DNA of 64,000 bases from Acinetobacter sp. S54 (GCF_016624945.1 NZ_JACVUI010000001.1:496001-560000); one strand, 5' to 3'; positions 45,325 to 56,194 are shown, numbered from the stretch's first letter. Notes: generated by a model from the letters alone, not told the origin. Translations and numbers: made by a program.

Positions 45325-46113
45325 CTATTTGTACTGGCGTGGTAAAAATTCAGTTTCAGGATATTTGTCTTTTTTACGTGCCAGACGACTATTTTTACCA
45401 AGAATGAGTTTTAACTGCCATAGTTTTTCTAAGCGTAATGCCTGTGTTGGTTTATGCTCCATGGCATCTAGAACTCGTTTTGCCGCTGTCAGTGCATCAG
45501 GAGAACGTTGTATTAGTTCTAAGGCTAACTGATTTGCTCGTTCGATTGGGTTCTCGGAAAGATGGGTGACCAAACCGATTTCTTTGGCGTAGTTTGCATC
45601 AAAAATACGTGCTGTCAGTGTCAGTTCTTTAGCAAGATCGACCCCAACTACGCCTTTAATCGTACGGGTTAAACCCATATCAGGTACAAGTCCCCAGCGG
45701 CTTTCCATAATGGACATCTTCGTTTCTGGCTGTGCGATACGAATATCTGCGGCTAGAGCTAATTGCATCCCTGCACCGAAACAGTAGCCTTCAATTGCAG
45801 CAATGACAGGAACAGGCAAGCTTTGCCAGACCAGAAATGCTTTTTGAAATAGACTTTGTCCAGGTTTTATTAATTCCCATGCTGCGTACAGACTGTTTTT
45901 AGGTGCATTTAAGTCAGCGAGATCAATACCAGCACTAAATACTTGTGCTTCCCCTGTTAAAATAACGCAACGTACACGACGGTCTTTTTCAATTTTTTTT
46001 GCAGTTTGCACCAATTCGCGTAGTAAGGCAAAGCTCATGGCATTACGTTTTTCTGGGCGGTTTAGACGGACTGTAACGATACCATTTTGGTTGCTGACAT
46101 TGAGAAGTGACAT
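45325..46113 (-). CDS. enoyl-CoA hydratase/isomerase-family (crotonase) protein
   Basis: A 262-residue crotonase-fold enzyme acting on acyl-CoA. Oxyanion-hole segments are FSAGIDLADL and EGYCFGAGMQLALAADIRIA. The site that holds one catalytic Glu in hydratases reads SRWGLVPDMGLTR here, with Asp in the loop, as in the dienoyl-CoA isomerase-like group, so isomerase activity is possible. The ATG at 46113 has AAGGAAT upstream; a codon at 46161 is not needed. It lies 31 bases upstream of the glxR-hyi pair on the same strand. Confidence 0.85.
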   Translation of the reverse strand: MSLLNVSNQNGIVTVRLNRPEKRNAMSFALLRELVQTAKKIEKDRRVRCVILTGEAQVFSAGIDLADLNAPKNSLYAAWELIKPGQSLFQKAFLVWQSLPVPVIAAIEGYCFGAGMQLALAADIRIAQPETKMSIMESRWGLVPDMGLTRTIKGVVGVDLAKELTLTARIFDANYAKEIGLVTHLSENPIERANQLALELIQRSPDALTAAKRVLDAMEHKPTQALRLEKLWQLKLILGKNSRLARKKDKYPETEFLPRQYK

Positions 46114-46204
46114 TTGTATTCCTTTGATTTTTATTGATGAGCGCAGCATAACATGAGCCAATCATGGAAAAATGACAGCCCAGTCACGTGAGAATATCCT
46201 TGTG

Positions 46205-49003
46205 TTAAGAAGGTGTATTCAGTATTTGCTGGGCTGCACTTTCGACTTCACGAATACTAAGTTGAAGTTCTTCAAAACGATTTATAACTTCCTGAATAAA
46301 AGCCTCATCGGCGCGACGGCGTTCTTTCCTGAGCATAGAGACGAATTGTTCAAAATCACCCGTCACATGTTGCAATTTAGGAGTGCCCACATATCGAGTA
46401 GCACCATATAACCGATGTAGCACATGTTCGAGTTGTGGGAAGTCTTCAAGTTCAATAAGTTGTTGCATTTCATTGAGTTCATTATCGAAGCTATCCACCA
46501 ACATTCTAAGTAAATCCTGTGCCAGATCCTCCTTATTGGCTGCTAGCTGTAAACTTTGTTGCCAATCCAGAATTGTGGGATCAAGTGCATCCATTAAAAT
46601 AATGTTTTCAGGTTTGGTATTACTGGTAAAATTATTCTTGGTCCATTCATTCAGAATTTGAATAATCTGTTCTATTTGAATTGGTTTGGTGACGTAATCA
46701 TCCATCCCTACTTTTAATAATTTCTGTTTTTCATCGGACAAAGCATGCGCAGTTAAAGCAATGATGGGGAGACGCATTTTCCCGTCTAATGTGGATTCTA
46801 GTGACCGAATGGCGCGCGTGGTATCAATTCCTGACATAACAGGCATTTGAATATCCATAAATACAATATCAAAGGGTTTTTCATCGCGTTCCAAACGGTT
46901 TTCAATAATATTGAGTGCTTCCTGACCACTGAGTGCCTTGGTGGTTTTAACATTAAGTTCACCTAGCAAGGCTTCAAGTACAATTAAGTTGGGTAAATGG
47001 TCATCCACGGCTAAAACATGCAAGCCCTGACCATTAAACTGCTCATGCTGAGGCTCAAATATAGGCTGATTACTTAGAAGCTGAATCAGAGCAGCACGGC
47101 TTAGAGGTTGGTACAGCGGTCTAGCACGATATTCATGCAGCATGTTGGGTTCAAGTGCCATTTGATAGCCATATACCGCCAGATTTCCTGTATAACGGCT
47201 ACGAATTTCTTTGAGTAAGGCCTCAGTATCTCCGCTGTGGTCGACGATTAGCCAGGTATTCTCTGCAAATTTAAGACTATTTAGACGACTGAATAAGTCC
47301 AGAATCGATTGTGCTTCAGTATGTTGGACCTGATAGTTTTCAAGATAGTGACGTAAAATATTCGCGGTCGCGGGGTGGGCGAGAAAAGACACGACATGTA
47401 GATGTTTAAATTGAGGATGCGTAATTTGATGATCTTCATCCACCTGAAATGAGGCGGTAAACCAAAAGGTTGACCCTTTTTCAGTTGGTGCACGTTCTTG
47501 ATTGTCTTCAAACCCAATCTGTCCATGCATCAGATGGACAAGCTGTTTAGAAATTGCTAGTCCCAACCCCGTGCCACCAAATTGACGAGTCACTGACGCA
47601 TCGCCTTGAGAGAAAGATTCAAATAGTTTCTTACGATCCGTTCCGCTTAAACCGATACCACTGTCCTGAACGCTAAAATGAATGAGGCATTGCCCAATAT
47701 CATCGTGCTCCAACCGTACGCGGACAATAATTTCGCCGTCAGGTGTAAACTTAATGGCATTGGAAATCAGATTAGTGAGAATTTGTTTAAAACGTAATAC
47801 GTCGCCAATGACATGCGGTGGAATTTGATCATCGAAATAAAATGCCATATCGATATGCTTCTGCGAGGCCAATGGCGACAACATATCCATCACATCAAAA
47901 ATCGCTTCTTCCAGATCAAATGAAGCCGTTTCTAATTCTAGTTTGCCGGCATCAATTTTAGAAAAGTCCAGCACATCATTAATCAAAGCCAATAAATGTG
48001 CAGATGATTTACGGATGGTCTGTAAGTAAAGACTTTGTTCATTACTCAGGTTTTGCTGTCTTAGCATCAAATGAATAAAGCCATCGATACTGTTTAGTGG
48101 AGTTCGCAATTCATGACTAATATTGGCAAGGAAAACAGATTTGGCCTGATTGGCTGAAATCGCTTGGTCACGTGCTTGACGATAGGTAATATTTTGGACT
48201 TCAAGTGTATCTAGTGTGCGTCTTAAATCGTCTTCTGTTTGCTCGGTATGTTCTTTGAGCTCAAGAAAGCTAAAATGCAAACGCTTAACCATATTGGCAA
48301 TATCACGCTGTAACAGACGCAATTCGCCTGTACTGTTGATAATCATGTGTTGATCAAGGGTATCCGCGTTTAAACGTTGCAGTTGCATCCGAATTTCATA
48401 CATCGGAGCAATCCAGCGTCGTGAGTAAAAATTTAGACACAACAATAACAATAGCAAGGTGATCAGGCCAGTAATCACCAGAACTGTAAACACCCGATAA
48501 CGTGCCAATTGTAGGGGTTGATTATCCATTTCAACCACGAGCCATGTAGGTGTATTGTGACTACTTTGCAAATGGAGGCCATAAATACTATTGTGATTGT
48601 GTGAGATGGGGCCAAAAAATACTGAATCTGGAATGCTTGGCCAAAAGCGGGTATCACGATAACCAATACTTAAATAGACCTGACCCTGATTATCTAGAAT
48701 GGCGGCACGTTGTAAATTGCGTTCGGTAAACATGCTTTGCATAATCGACTGTGCATGATCGTATTGATCGGGGCGCAGTTCGACCACTTTTAATAAATTT
48801 TCAGAAGTATGCTGATAGCGTGTCAGCAATGCTGTGGCTGCATGTCGTTGTTGTGACTTGGCGGCCATATTGGTTTCATTGAGTACCAACACCGTGCCGA
48901 CGCTTGTTAAGACCATGATCGGAACAAAGATCAATGCAATCAACTGACCATAGGCGTGATTGAGGTGTAAGCGTTTGGTGAGTTTTTTATTAAAATTTGA
49001 CAT
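46205..49003 (-). CDS. gacS: hybrid sensor histidine kinase GacS/BarA
   Basis: Inner-membrane sensor of the Gac/Rsm system, which phosphorylates GacA to switch on small RNAs that sequester RsmA/CsrA. Domains: transmembrane helix near 17-40, periplasmic sensor region to about 160, second helix near 170-192, HAMP, HisKA with H297 in ISHELRTPLN, HATPase (GTGLGLAISK), receiver with D717 in FMDIQMPVMSG, and a C-terminal HPt with H863 in LHRLYGATRY. All phosphorelay residues are present. Placement next to cysM, rlmD and relA is as in Pseudomonas gacS. gacA is not in this window. Confidence 0.95.
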   Translation of the reverse strand: MSNFNKKLTKRLHLNHAYGQLIALIFVPIMVLTSVGTVLVLNETNMAAKSQQRHAATALLTRYQHTSENLLKVVELRPDQYDHAQSIMQSMFTERNLQRAAILDNQGQVYLSIGYRDTRFWPSIPDSVFFGPISHNHNSIYGLHLQSSHNTPTWLVVEMDNQPLQLARYRVFTVLVITGLITLLLLLLCLNFYSRRWIAPMYEIRMQLQRLNADTLDQHMIINSTGELRLLQRDIANMVKRLHFSFLELKEHTEQTEDDLRRTLDTLEVQNITYRQARDQAISANQAKSVFLANISHELRTPLNSIDGFIHLMLRQQNLSNEQSLYLQTIRKSSAHLLALINDVLDFSKIDAGKLELETASFDLEEAIFDVMDMLSPLASQKHIDMAFYFDDQIPPHVIGDVLRFKQILTNLISNAIKFTPDGEIIVRVRLEHDDIGQCLIHFSVQDSGIGLSGTDRKKLFESFSQGDASVTRQFGGTGLGLAISKQLVHLMHGQIGFEDNQERAPTEKGSTFWFTASFQVDEDHQITHPQFKHLHVVSFLAHPATANILRHYLENYQVQHTEAQSILDLFSRLNSLKFAENTWLIVDHSGDTEALLKEIRSRYTGNLAVYGYQMALEPNMLHEYRARPLYQPLSRAALIQLLSNQPIFEPQHEQFNGQGLHVLAVDDHLPNLIVLEALLGELNVKTTKALSGQEALNIIENRLERDEKPFDIVFMDIQMPVMSGIDTTRAIRSLESTLDGKMRLPIIALTAHALSDEKQKLLKVGMDDYVTKPIQIEQIIQILNEWTKNNFTSNTKPENIILMDALDPTILDWQQSLQLAANKEDLAQDLLRMLVDSFDNELNEMQQLIELEDFPQLEHVLHRLYGATRYVGTPKLQHVTGDFEQFVSMLRKERRRADEAFIQEVINRFEELQLSIREVESAAQQILNTPS

Positions 49004-49156
49004 AGCCCGATCAGATCTATCTCGTTGAACGGCATATTAACACGCTTTGTAACAAACTGATGAGGCTTTAAGCATTTTCAAGAAAAAGCCTGTGAAATGG
49101 GTGCAGGGAAGGTCATTTTTTCATACAATAGCCGCACCTCGATTTGGGTGTAGATC

Positions 49157-50077
49157 ATGAGTAGTACTGAACCTAATTTTTTTGCCGATGAATTTTTACT
49201 GGATCACTATGTAGGTAAAACGCCTATGGTTCGTTTACAGCGTCTAACCAAAAATAGTCGAACGACAGTATTGGCAAAACTAGAAGGCAATAATCCCGCA
49301 GGTTCTGTCAAAGACCGTCCCGCTTATAACATGATTATGCAGGCAGAAAAACGGGGGCAGATTAAACCGGGTGATACCTTAATTGAAGCCACTAGTGGCA
49401 ATACAGGCATTGCATTAGCAATGGTGGCAGCCATGCGCGGCTATAAAATGAAATTGATTATGCCTGCAAACTCAAGTCAGGAGCGTAAAGATGCCATGTA
49501 TGCTTACGGCGCTGAACTGATTGAGTCCGAAAACATGGAAGAGGCGCGCGATCTTGCTTTGCAAATGGAAAAAGACGGTCAAGGTTTAGTCCTGAATCAG
49601 TTTGGGAATCCTGATAATGTCGAAGCACATTATTTAACGACTGGGCCAGAAATTTGGCAACAAACAGGTGGAAAAATTACCCATTTTGTCAGTTCAATGG
49701 GCACGACGGGTACTATTATGGGCGTATCCAAATACTTAAAAGAGCAAAACCCAGAGATTCAAATCGTAGGCTTACAGCCGTCTGAAGGTTCCAGTATTGC
49801 AGGGATTCGTCGCTGGCCGAAGGAATATTTACCTACTATTTTTGATGCTTCACGTGTTGACCGGATTATTGATATTCCTCAGATTGAAGCAGAAAAAACC
49901 ATGCGCCGTCTGGCACGTGAGGAAGGTATCAGCGCAGGAACATCTTCAGGTGGTGCAGTTTGGGCATCTTTAAAAATTGCCGAAGAACAACCTGATGCAG
50001 TGATTGTCTGCATTATCTGTGACCGCGGTGACCGTTATTTATCAACAGGTCTATTTTCTGTGCAAGATCCTGACTAA
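49157..50077 (+). CDS. cysM: cysteine synthase B
   Basis: PLP enzyme making cysteine from O-acetylserine and sulfide or thiosulfate. The PLP lysine is K52 in NPAGSVKDRPA; the substrate loop is EATSGNTGIALAMVAAMRGY and the phosphate loop SSMGTTGTIMG. The conserved RRWPKEYLP segment is typical of CysM rather than CysK. Length 306 is slightly longer than normal CysM (about 300). It is divergent from gacS and 17 bases ahead of the exonuclease gene. Confidence 0.95.
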   Translation: MSSTEPNFFADEFLLDHYVGKTPMVRLQRLTKNSRTTVLAKLEGNNPAGSVKDRPAYNMIMQAEKRGQIKPGDTLIEATSGNTGIALAMVAAMRGYKMKLIMPANSSQERKDAMYAYGAELIESENMEEARDLALQMEKDGQGLVLNQFGNPDNVEAHYLTTGPEIWQQTGGKITHFVSSMGTTGTIMGVSKYLKEQNPEIQIVGLQPSEGSSIAGIRRWPKEYLPTIFDASRVDRIIDIPQIEAEKTMRRLAREEGISAGTSSGGAVWASLKIAEEQPDAVIVCIICDRGDRYLSTGLFSVQDPD

Positions 50078-50094
50078 ACATTTTAGAGAATATT

Positions 50095-50928
50095 ATGCGC
50101 TTTCCAACGCTGGTTTTTGATATCGAAACCTTGACTGATTTAAAGGCGGGGGCGCATTTGTATCATCTGGACTTGCCGGATGAAGATTTGGAACAAGCAC
50201 TTACCAAAATCCGCCGTCAGGAATCGGGCATGGATTTTCAGCGGTTGCCTTTGCATGAAATTGTTTGTATCTCAGGTTTATGGATTGATGAGCACGGTTT
50301 AAGATTATTCTCTTTTAGTCAGGAACAGTATTCTGAAGCTGAAATCTTAGTCAGGTTTTTATCAATTTTTGATAAGCGTCATCCAACCCTAGTCAGTTGG
50401 AATGGTTCACAGTTCGATTTGCCTGTAATTTTATTTCGCGCTATGTATCACGGTTTATCCGCACCAAGTTTATTTGATCAGGGTGAGTTAGATACGCAAA
50501 AGCGTTATAATAACTACCAGAACCGTTACCATCATCGGCACATTGATGTCATGGATGTCATGGCAATGTTCAACGGGCGAAATTTTCAAAAGCTGGATGA
50601 TATCGCTTGCTTGTTCGGGTTCCCAGGAAAGCGAGGAGAATCTGGTTATCAGATTCCGACCTATGTACAAAATGAAAAATGGTTAAAACTCACCAGTTAT
50701 TGTGAAGGGGATGTGCTGAATACGTGGCTGATTTATTTACGCTGGTTATTGCTTAAAGGCCAATTACAGCCTCAGGAGCACGAGCAGTGGATTCAGTCGA
50801 CAATTCATTACTTACAGCAAAACCCTTCACATACTGAGTTTTTACAGGTTTGGCAACAGACCAGTCAACACACTCCATTCACTCAACATTATTTTTCACC
50901 AAAATTTCACGATACATCACACGATTAG
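50095..50928 (+). CDS. predicted 3'-5' exonuclease (PolB-like DnaQ fold)
   Basis: A 277-residue DEDD-family nuclease of the type described as predicted 3'-5' exonuclease related to the PolB exonuclease domain. Metal ligands: FDIETLTD (DxE, residues 9-11), [12 protein letters not shown] (Asp in Exo II), and [15 protein letters not shown] (Asp in Exo III). Its substrate is unknown; a repair or RNA-processing role is an inference. It sits in the cysM-rlmD-relA row, and rlmD starts just after it or overlaps its end. Confidence 0.85.
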   Translation: MRFPTLVFDIETLTDLKAGAHLYHLDLPDEDLEQALTKIRRQESGMDFQRLPLHEIVCISGLWIDEHGLRLFSFSQEQYSEAEILVRFLSIFDKRHPTLVSWNGSQFDLPVILFRAMYHGLSAPSLFDQGELDTQKRYNNYQNRYHHRHIDVMDVMAMFNGRNFQKLDDIACLFGFPGKRGESGYQIPTYVQNEKWLKLTSYCEGDVLNTWLIYLRWLLLKGQLQPQEHEQWIQSTIHYLQQNPSHTEFLQVWQQTSQHTPFTQHYFSPKFHDTSHD

Positions 50929-50936
50929 GTTCTCTC

Positions 50937-52328
50937 TTGAAACACGCCGCCAAACCTTTTGTTCAGCCCCCTGTTTATACTTTTCAGGTGGAATCCCTAT
51001 CGCATGAGGGGCGTGGTATTGCACATTTTGGAACTGCTGCTGAACATCCTCAGGTCAAAACTGGCAAGAAAGTCTTCATTCGTTATGCCTTACCGGGTGA
51101 AACAGTCCGAGCTAAAATTACCCATGAGACCAAGCGACTGGAAGAAGGGGAGCTGGTTGAGTTACTGAGTGAACCTTCTTCATTACGTGTCCCACCGATT
51201 TGCCCGCATTATGGCCGTTGTGGGGGATGTAGCATGCAACATATGCATCCTGACGAACAAATTCAGTTAAAACAGACTGTATTGAAGTCGCATTTGCAAC
51301 ATTTTGCTGGTTTAGATGCGACTGAGTGGCTGCTACCTTTACGTTCAACACGACAGGATTATCGGCATCGTGCCCGTATAGGGGTGCGTTATCTGCCTGC
51401 AAAAAAACAGTTGATAATGGGTTTTCGTGAACATCAGAGTAATCGTTTAACCCCTATTACGACTTGTCCAATCCTTGAAATGCAGCTAGCAGATGCCTTA
51501 CCTGAATTAAAGCAATTACTCCAAAGTCTAAAAGGCAAAGCCAATATCGGTCATATAGAATTGGCCAAGGGCGACACTGATATTGCATTGTTGGTTCGTC
51601 ATATTGAGCCTTTGGTAGGTAAGGATAAGGGTTTACTACTTGATTTTGTTAAACAGAAAGGCTGGCAGCTTTATTTGCAGCCAAAAAGTTTTGCGGGAAG
51701 TTTAGAACGAATTGATCCTCCACAAGCTGAGATGCGTCTGCATTATAGTTTGCCTAAATTTGATTTAAATTTTGCGTTTTCGCCACTTGATTTTACGCAA
51801 GTTAACCCAAGTGTAAACCAGCAGATGGTACAATTGGCATGTGAATTGCTACAACTAAAACAGGGTGAGCAGGTGCTCGATTTATTCTGTGGCTTGGGCA
51901 ACTTTACCTTGCCGCTGGCGCGTTGTGTAGGAGCAACGGGTCGTGTCGTGGGCGTAGAGGGTAGTGAGGAAATGGTTCAGCGCGGAACAGAGAATGCGAG
52001 ACGTAATCATATTTCGCATGTCGAGTTCTATTCACAAGATTTAACAAAAGATTTTTCGCATCATTCTTGGGCAAACCTCGGATTTGATGCATTATTGATA
52101 GACCCTCCACGTGCGGGTGCATATGAAGTTATGCAATATATCCCGAACTTTGGAGCAAAAAGAATCGTTTATGTATCATGTAATCCAGCAACACTGGCAA
52201 GGGATGCAAGTGTATTGGCAGAGCATGGTTATCAATTAAAAAAAGCAGGGGTGATGGACATGTTTACACATACGGGACATGTCGAATCGATTGCTTTATT
52301 TGAAAAAATTAAAGAGATAAACGATTAA
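50937..52328 (+). CDS. rlmD: 23S rRNA (uracil-1939-C5)-methyltransferase
   Basis: SAM-dependent methylation of 23S rRNA U1939. N-terminal TRAM domain ([18 protein letters not shown]), iron-sulfur cysteines ([13 protein letters not shown], then TTCPIL), SAM site [16 protein letters not shown] and catalytic loop [12 protein letters not shown] with the nucleophilic Cys. The start is uncertain: an in-frame ATG at 50850 overlaps the exonuclease gene by 79 bases, while TTG at 50937 has AGG upstream and gives 463 residues, closer to the family size. I prefer 50937. Confidence 0.93.
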   Translation: MKHAAKPFVQPPVYTFQVESLSHEGRGIAHFGTAAEHPQVKTGKKVFIRYALPGETVRAKITHETKRLEEGELVELLSEPSSLRVPPICPHYGRCGGCSMQHMHPDEQIQLKQTVLKSHLQHFAGLDATEWLLPLRSTRQDYRHRARIGVRYLPAKKQLIMGFREHQSNRLTPITTCPILEMQLADALPELKQLLQSLKGKANIGHIELAKGDTDIALLVRHIEPLVGKDKGLLLDFVKQKGWQLYLQPKSFAGSLERIDPPQAEMRLHYSLPKFDLNFAFSPLDFTQVNPSVNQQMVQLACELLQLKQGEQVLDLFCGLGNFTLPLARCVGATGRVVGVEGSEEMVQRGTENARRNHISHVEFYSQDLTKDFSHHSWANLGFDALLIDPPRAGAYEVMQYIPNFGAKRIVYVSCNPATLARDASVLAEHGYQLKKAGVMDMFTHTGHVESIALFEKIKEIND

Positions 52329-52355
52329 AAATGAGTATCACCATAGGAGAATGGT

Positions 52356-54662
52356 ATGGTCACAGTACGTGAACAGTTACCTGAACGGCTTACAGAGCTG
52401 TCAGAGGAAACGACTGGAGAACATGCCGAAGAAGCACAACGTGAATTAGCTACATGGCTAGATCGCGTTCGTGAAATTTTAGACGGTGCAGAGCTGAAAA
52501 AGCTTGAAAATATTGCCTATCTTATTTTACAAAAAGAGCTGGCTTTAAATGTTAATCATTCTTCCAATACCTTCTCAACGGGGATTGGAATGGCGGATAT
52601 TCTGGCACATTTACATGTCGATGAAGATACCTTATGTGCAGCTATGCTATATCGTTGTGTCCGTGAAAATGTCATTACACTGGAAGAAATCCAGAAGAAA
52701 TTTGGAGATCAAGTTTATAATCTCGTCAAAGGCACTTTGGCGATGGGTAAACTGTCTGAACTAATTGAGAAGAACAAACGACTCGAAGATCACTTTAATA
52801 ATAATCAGCGCGAACATTTAAGTGGCATTTATAAAATGCTGATTTCAGTAACAGAAGATGTTCGAGTTGTGCTGATTAAACTTGCCGAACGTACTTTGGC
52901 ATTACGAGAGCTTGCGACGTCATCGCGGGAGCGTCAGGAACGTGTCGCGCGCGAGATTCTGACTATTTATTCTCCTTTGGCGCATCGTCTTGGAATTGCC
53001 CAGCTTAAATGGGAACTTGAAGATTTAGCTTTCCGTTATTTGGCTCCAGATCGTTATAAAGAAATTGCTTCTTTGCTGAATGAGAAACGACTTGAGCGTG
53101 AGCAATATATTCAATTTGTGATTGATCAACTCAAGACTGAGTTAAGTGAACATGGCATTGAGTCGGAAATTACAGGTCGGGTAAAACATATTTATTCAAT
53201 TTATCGAAAAATGAAGAGTAAAAATCTGAGTTTCGATCAATTGTATGATATTCGTGCTTTACGTGTTTTAGTTAAAACTATTCCTGAATGTTATCATTCC
53301 TTAGGCATTGTTCATCAAATCTGGCGACATATTCCTCATCAGTTTGATGATTATATTACCAATCCTAAAGCCAATGGTTATCGGTCTTTGCATACCGCCG
53401 TGATTGCTGAAAATAAATCACTGGAAGTACAAATTCGTACTTATGAGATGCATCAAGAGGCAGAGCTTGGCGTTTGTTCGCACTTTAACTACAAAGAGGG
53501 TTCTAAAACAACAGACCACTCTTTCAATCATCGTCTACATTCTCTAAGAGCAGTTCTTGAACATTATCAAGAGCGTAATGAAAGTAATGTCCATAAAAAT
53601 GAAGATGAATCAGAGAATTTAGAAGATCTTCAGAACTTTGAAGATTTTGAAAAAATTTATGTTTTTAGCCGTGATGGTGATATTAAAGAATTACCACGTG
53701 GTTCTACCGTGCTGGACTTTGCTTATCATGTGCATACCGAAGTCGGGAACAAATGCTATGCAGCACGTGTCAATCAACGTTATGTGCCCCTTACTTATGC
53801 ATTAAAAACGGGTGAGCAAGTTGAAATTTTAACCAAAAAAGATCGTGAGCCGAATCGTGACTGGTTGGTGAACTCTCTGGGTTATATCAAAACTGCTCGT
53901 GCTCGCGATAAGTTACGCCATTGGTTTAGACAACAGGATCGTAGTAAAAATCTGGAAGTTGGCCGTGAAATTCTAAATAAAGAATTGTCACGTCTGGCGA
54001 TTCACCCAAAAAGTATTGATCTCAATGATTATTCATCACATTTTAATCTGAAAACAGGTGATGACATATTGGTTGCATTGGTCAGCGGTGATATCAGTCT
54101 GCATGCGCTAATTAATCAGGTTAATCGTCAAATGCATCTGGATAATGACGAACCTGAACTGGTACTTAAACCGACCTTGAATCCTCGCGCCAGTCATACT
54201 CTGTCTGCACATGGTATTTTGATTGATGGTTTGGATAATGTTGAATTGCATATCGCTCAGTGCTGTCAGCCTGTACATGGTGAGTCGATTGGAGGCTATA
54301 TTACGCTGAATCGCGGGGTAAGTATTCATAAGATTGGTTGCCCAGATTATCAACGTATGATCAAAAATGAACCAGAGCGAGCTGTTGAAGCCGATTGGGA
54401 AATGCAACCTACACGTGGTCAGAGTGTTCAGATCGTGATTGATGCTTATGATCGTCGTGGTCTGCTTAAAGATCTGACACAAGTGATTTTTTCAGATCAG
54501 ATTAACATTCGTCAGGTTAATACCATTTCAGAAGCTGATGGCATCGCCAATATGAAATTGTTGATTGAAGTCAAAGGGTTGGCTCAATTGTCACGGTTAT
54601 TGGCGCGTTTGGAACAACAACCAGGAATTATCAGTGCGCGCCGCTTGGTACAAGGGAATTAA
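52356..54662 (+). CDS. relA: GTP pyrophosphokinase RelA
   Basis: Ribosome-bound (p)ppGpp synthetase of the stringent response. The N-terminal pseudo-hydrolase region is degenerate: AAMLYRCVREN stands where hydrolysing enzymes have an HD-containing motif, so it should synthesise but not degrade (p)ppGpp. The synthetase domain has the YDIRALRVLV and EVQIRTYEMHQEAELG blocks, then TGS (YVFSRDGDIKELPRG), the zinc-finger region (HIAQCCQPVHGE) and a C-terminal ACT domain. Length 768 is normal. It is 28 bases after rlmD and ends at a strong terminator. Confidence 0.96.
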   Translation: MVTVREQLPERLTELSEETTGEHAEEAQRELATWLDRVREILDGAELKKLENIAYLILQKELALNVNHSSNTFSTGIGMADILAHLHVDEDTLCAAMLYRCVRENVITLEEIQKKFGDQVYNLVKGTLAMGKLSELIEKNKRLEDHFNNNQREHLSGIYKMLISVTEDVRVVLIKLAERTLALRELATSSRERQERVAREILTIYSPLAHRLGIAQLKWELEDLAFRYLAPDRYKEIASLLNEKRLEREQYIQFVIDQLKTELSEHGIESEITGRVKHIYSIYRKMKSKNLSFDQLYDIRALRVLVKTIPECYHSLGIVHQIWRHIPHQFDDYITNPKANGYRSLHTAVIAENKSLEVQIRTYEMHQEAELGVCSHFNYKEGSKTTDHSFNHRLHSLRAVLEHYQERNESNVHKNEDESENLEDLQNFEDFEKIYVFSRDGDIKELPRGSTVLDFAYHVHTEVGNKCYAARVNQRYVPLTYALKTGEQVEILTKKDREPNRDWLVNSLGYIKTARARDKLRHWFRQQDRSKNLEVGREILNKELSRLAIHPKSIDLNDYSSHFNLKTGDDILVALVSGDISLHALINQVNRQMHLDNDEPELVLKPTLNPRASHTLSAHGILIDGLDNVELHIAQCCQPVHGESIGGYITLNRGVSIHKIGCPDYQRMIKNEPERAVEADWEMQPTRGQSVQIVIDAYDRRGLLKDLTQVIFSDQINIRQVNTISEADGIANMKLLIEVKGLAQLSRLLARLEQQPGIISARRLVQGN

Positions 54663-54691
54663 ATTTAGGGCGGATTGAAACTATTAAAAAC

Positions 54692-54725
54692 AAAGAAGCC
54701 CATCTCAAATAGATGGGCTTCTTTA
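54692..54725. terminator. bidirectional terminator after relA
   Basis: Perfect 14 bp stem AAAGAAGCCCATCT/AGATGGGCTTCTTT with a 5-base loop, between convergent relA and the desaturase gene. Confidence 0.88.
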
Positions 54726-54774
54726 TGACTGTAGAAAAGATGCTGTAATTTGGTTCAGCATCTAAGCCTAGTGA

Positions 54775-55950
54775 TTATTCAGAAACAGGATTGCGTTTTT
54801 TTACATTACGCATTAATGTTTCCAGACATTCACGGTGGTGGCTTAAACGATGTTCAAGCAACTGAAAATCGACTTTGAGCTTATGATCAATCTGATGAAT
54901 CTTTTCTGCCATCGCTGCTTTTTTGGCGTGTAATTCCTGTTCCTTGAGTTTGGCCCAGTCATTCAAGGTATGAGTAAATGCTTCATATTCTTGAGCAATA
55001 CGCTGTTTCATTTGGGCAAGATCGGTATTAACATCATGACCATAAATGGCTAAGTCCTGCTCCGCATATTTGAAACGCATTGCCAATTCAGCCTTTTGAA
55101 TATTAAAGCTTGGAATACGGCGTAGATTTTTTGCTAAGCCCAGTTTTGAACATGACCAGATTAGCCATTTGGTTGGATCATATTGCCACCATTTCACGCC
55201 ATTACGATAATCGTACTGGAAGATGTGATGATAGTTATGATAGCCCTCACCCCAAGTAGCAATTGCCAGCCAGAAATTATCCCGTGCCGTGTTTTCGTCA
55301 GTATAAGGACGTTTGCCCCACATATGACAGAGTGAGTTAATGAAGAATGTCACGTGATGGCTTAAAATTAAGCGAACTAATCCACCCAGTAACATTACGC
55401 CCCAAATATCACCCACAGCCCAGCCTACAGCGCCTAGAATTACAACATGAACAGCAATGACCAGCGCAATGTAATATTTATGCTGGAACATGACCAATTT
55501 GTCATTGAGCAAATCGGGTGCATTTTTAAAATCAGGTTCCGCTGCCGGATAGTCGCGTAACATCCAGCCCAGATGTGCGTACCAAAAGCCTTTTTTGATG
55601 GAGTAGGGATCTTTTTCGATATCATCGACATGACGATGATGGGTACGGTGTCCTGACGCCCAGAAAAGGATACTATTTTGAACCGCAAAGGTTCCCATAA
55701 TCATCAGGATAATTTTTAAAGGTAATGTTGCCTCATAAGCACGATGTGCCCATAGGCGATGATAACCAGCGGTAATACCTAGACTGCTCATACCTAATAG
55801 CACAAACATGCTAATCCATGATGCTAAACTAAAATCATGGTGATAAGCATAAAGTGGGATCGCAATGATCGCGACAATAGGTAAAAAAACTAAAGCAAAA
55901 ATTGCAATCCAGTTGATTGGGGCTTGAGTTGCGGGAGTATTCATCTCCAT
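54775..55950 (-). CDS. acyl-CoA (delta-9-type) fatty acid desaturase
   Basis: Membrane di-iron enzyme introducing a double bond into fatty acyl chains. The three His boxes are GYHRLWAHRAY, GHRTHHRHVD and GEGYHNYHHIFQYDYRNG, with four transmembrane helices between them. The desaturase core ends near residue 290; the remaining 100 residues (about 290-391) are a charged, heptad-like helix predicted to be a coiled coil, longer than the core enzyme needs. AGGAG is 5 bases before the ATG. Electron donor and substrate position are inferred only. Confidence 0.92.
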   Translation of the reverse strand: MEMNTPATQAPINWIAIFALVFLPIVAIIAIPLYAYHHDFSLASWISMFVLLGMSSLGITAGYHRLWAHRAYEATLPLKIILMIMGTFAVQNSILFWASGHRTHHRHVDDIEKDPYSIKKGFWYAHLGWMLRDYPAAEPDFKNAPDLLNDKLVMFQHKYYIALVIAVHVVILGAVGWAVGDIWGVMLLGGLVRLILSHHVTFFINSLCHMWGKRPYTDENTARDNFWLAIATWGEGYHNYHHIFQYDYRNGVKWWQYDPTKWLIWSCSKLGLAKNLRRIPSFNIQKAELAMRFKYAEQDLAIYGHDVNTDLAQMKQRIAQEYEAFTHTLNDWAKLKEQELHAKKAAMAEKIHQIDHKLKVDFQLLEHRLSHHRECLETLMRNVKKRNPVSE

Positions 55951-56194
55951 CAGCGCTCCTGGAAACCTTTGTATAAAAGGTTAAGAATAATACAATCTGG
56001 CCCTGAAACTATAACGAACATGACGGGCTACGAATTCAACATATTAACATGAGCGAACACATGTTCACTAGCAATATTGTACAAGTGTATTGATCAAAAC
56101 AGTAACAGAATTCAACAATGTATTTATTGATTTTATCGCAAGATCCATCATGTTTATGAAAGATAAACGATGCAATAAATAGGGTAGGCATTTT

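Noticed and set aside
50850..50936. RlmD start at the ATG at 50850
   Set aside because: It overlaps the exonuclease gene by 79 bases and encodes residues without family similarity; TTG at 50937 is preferred but not proven.
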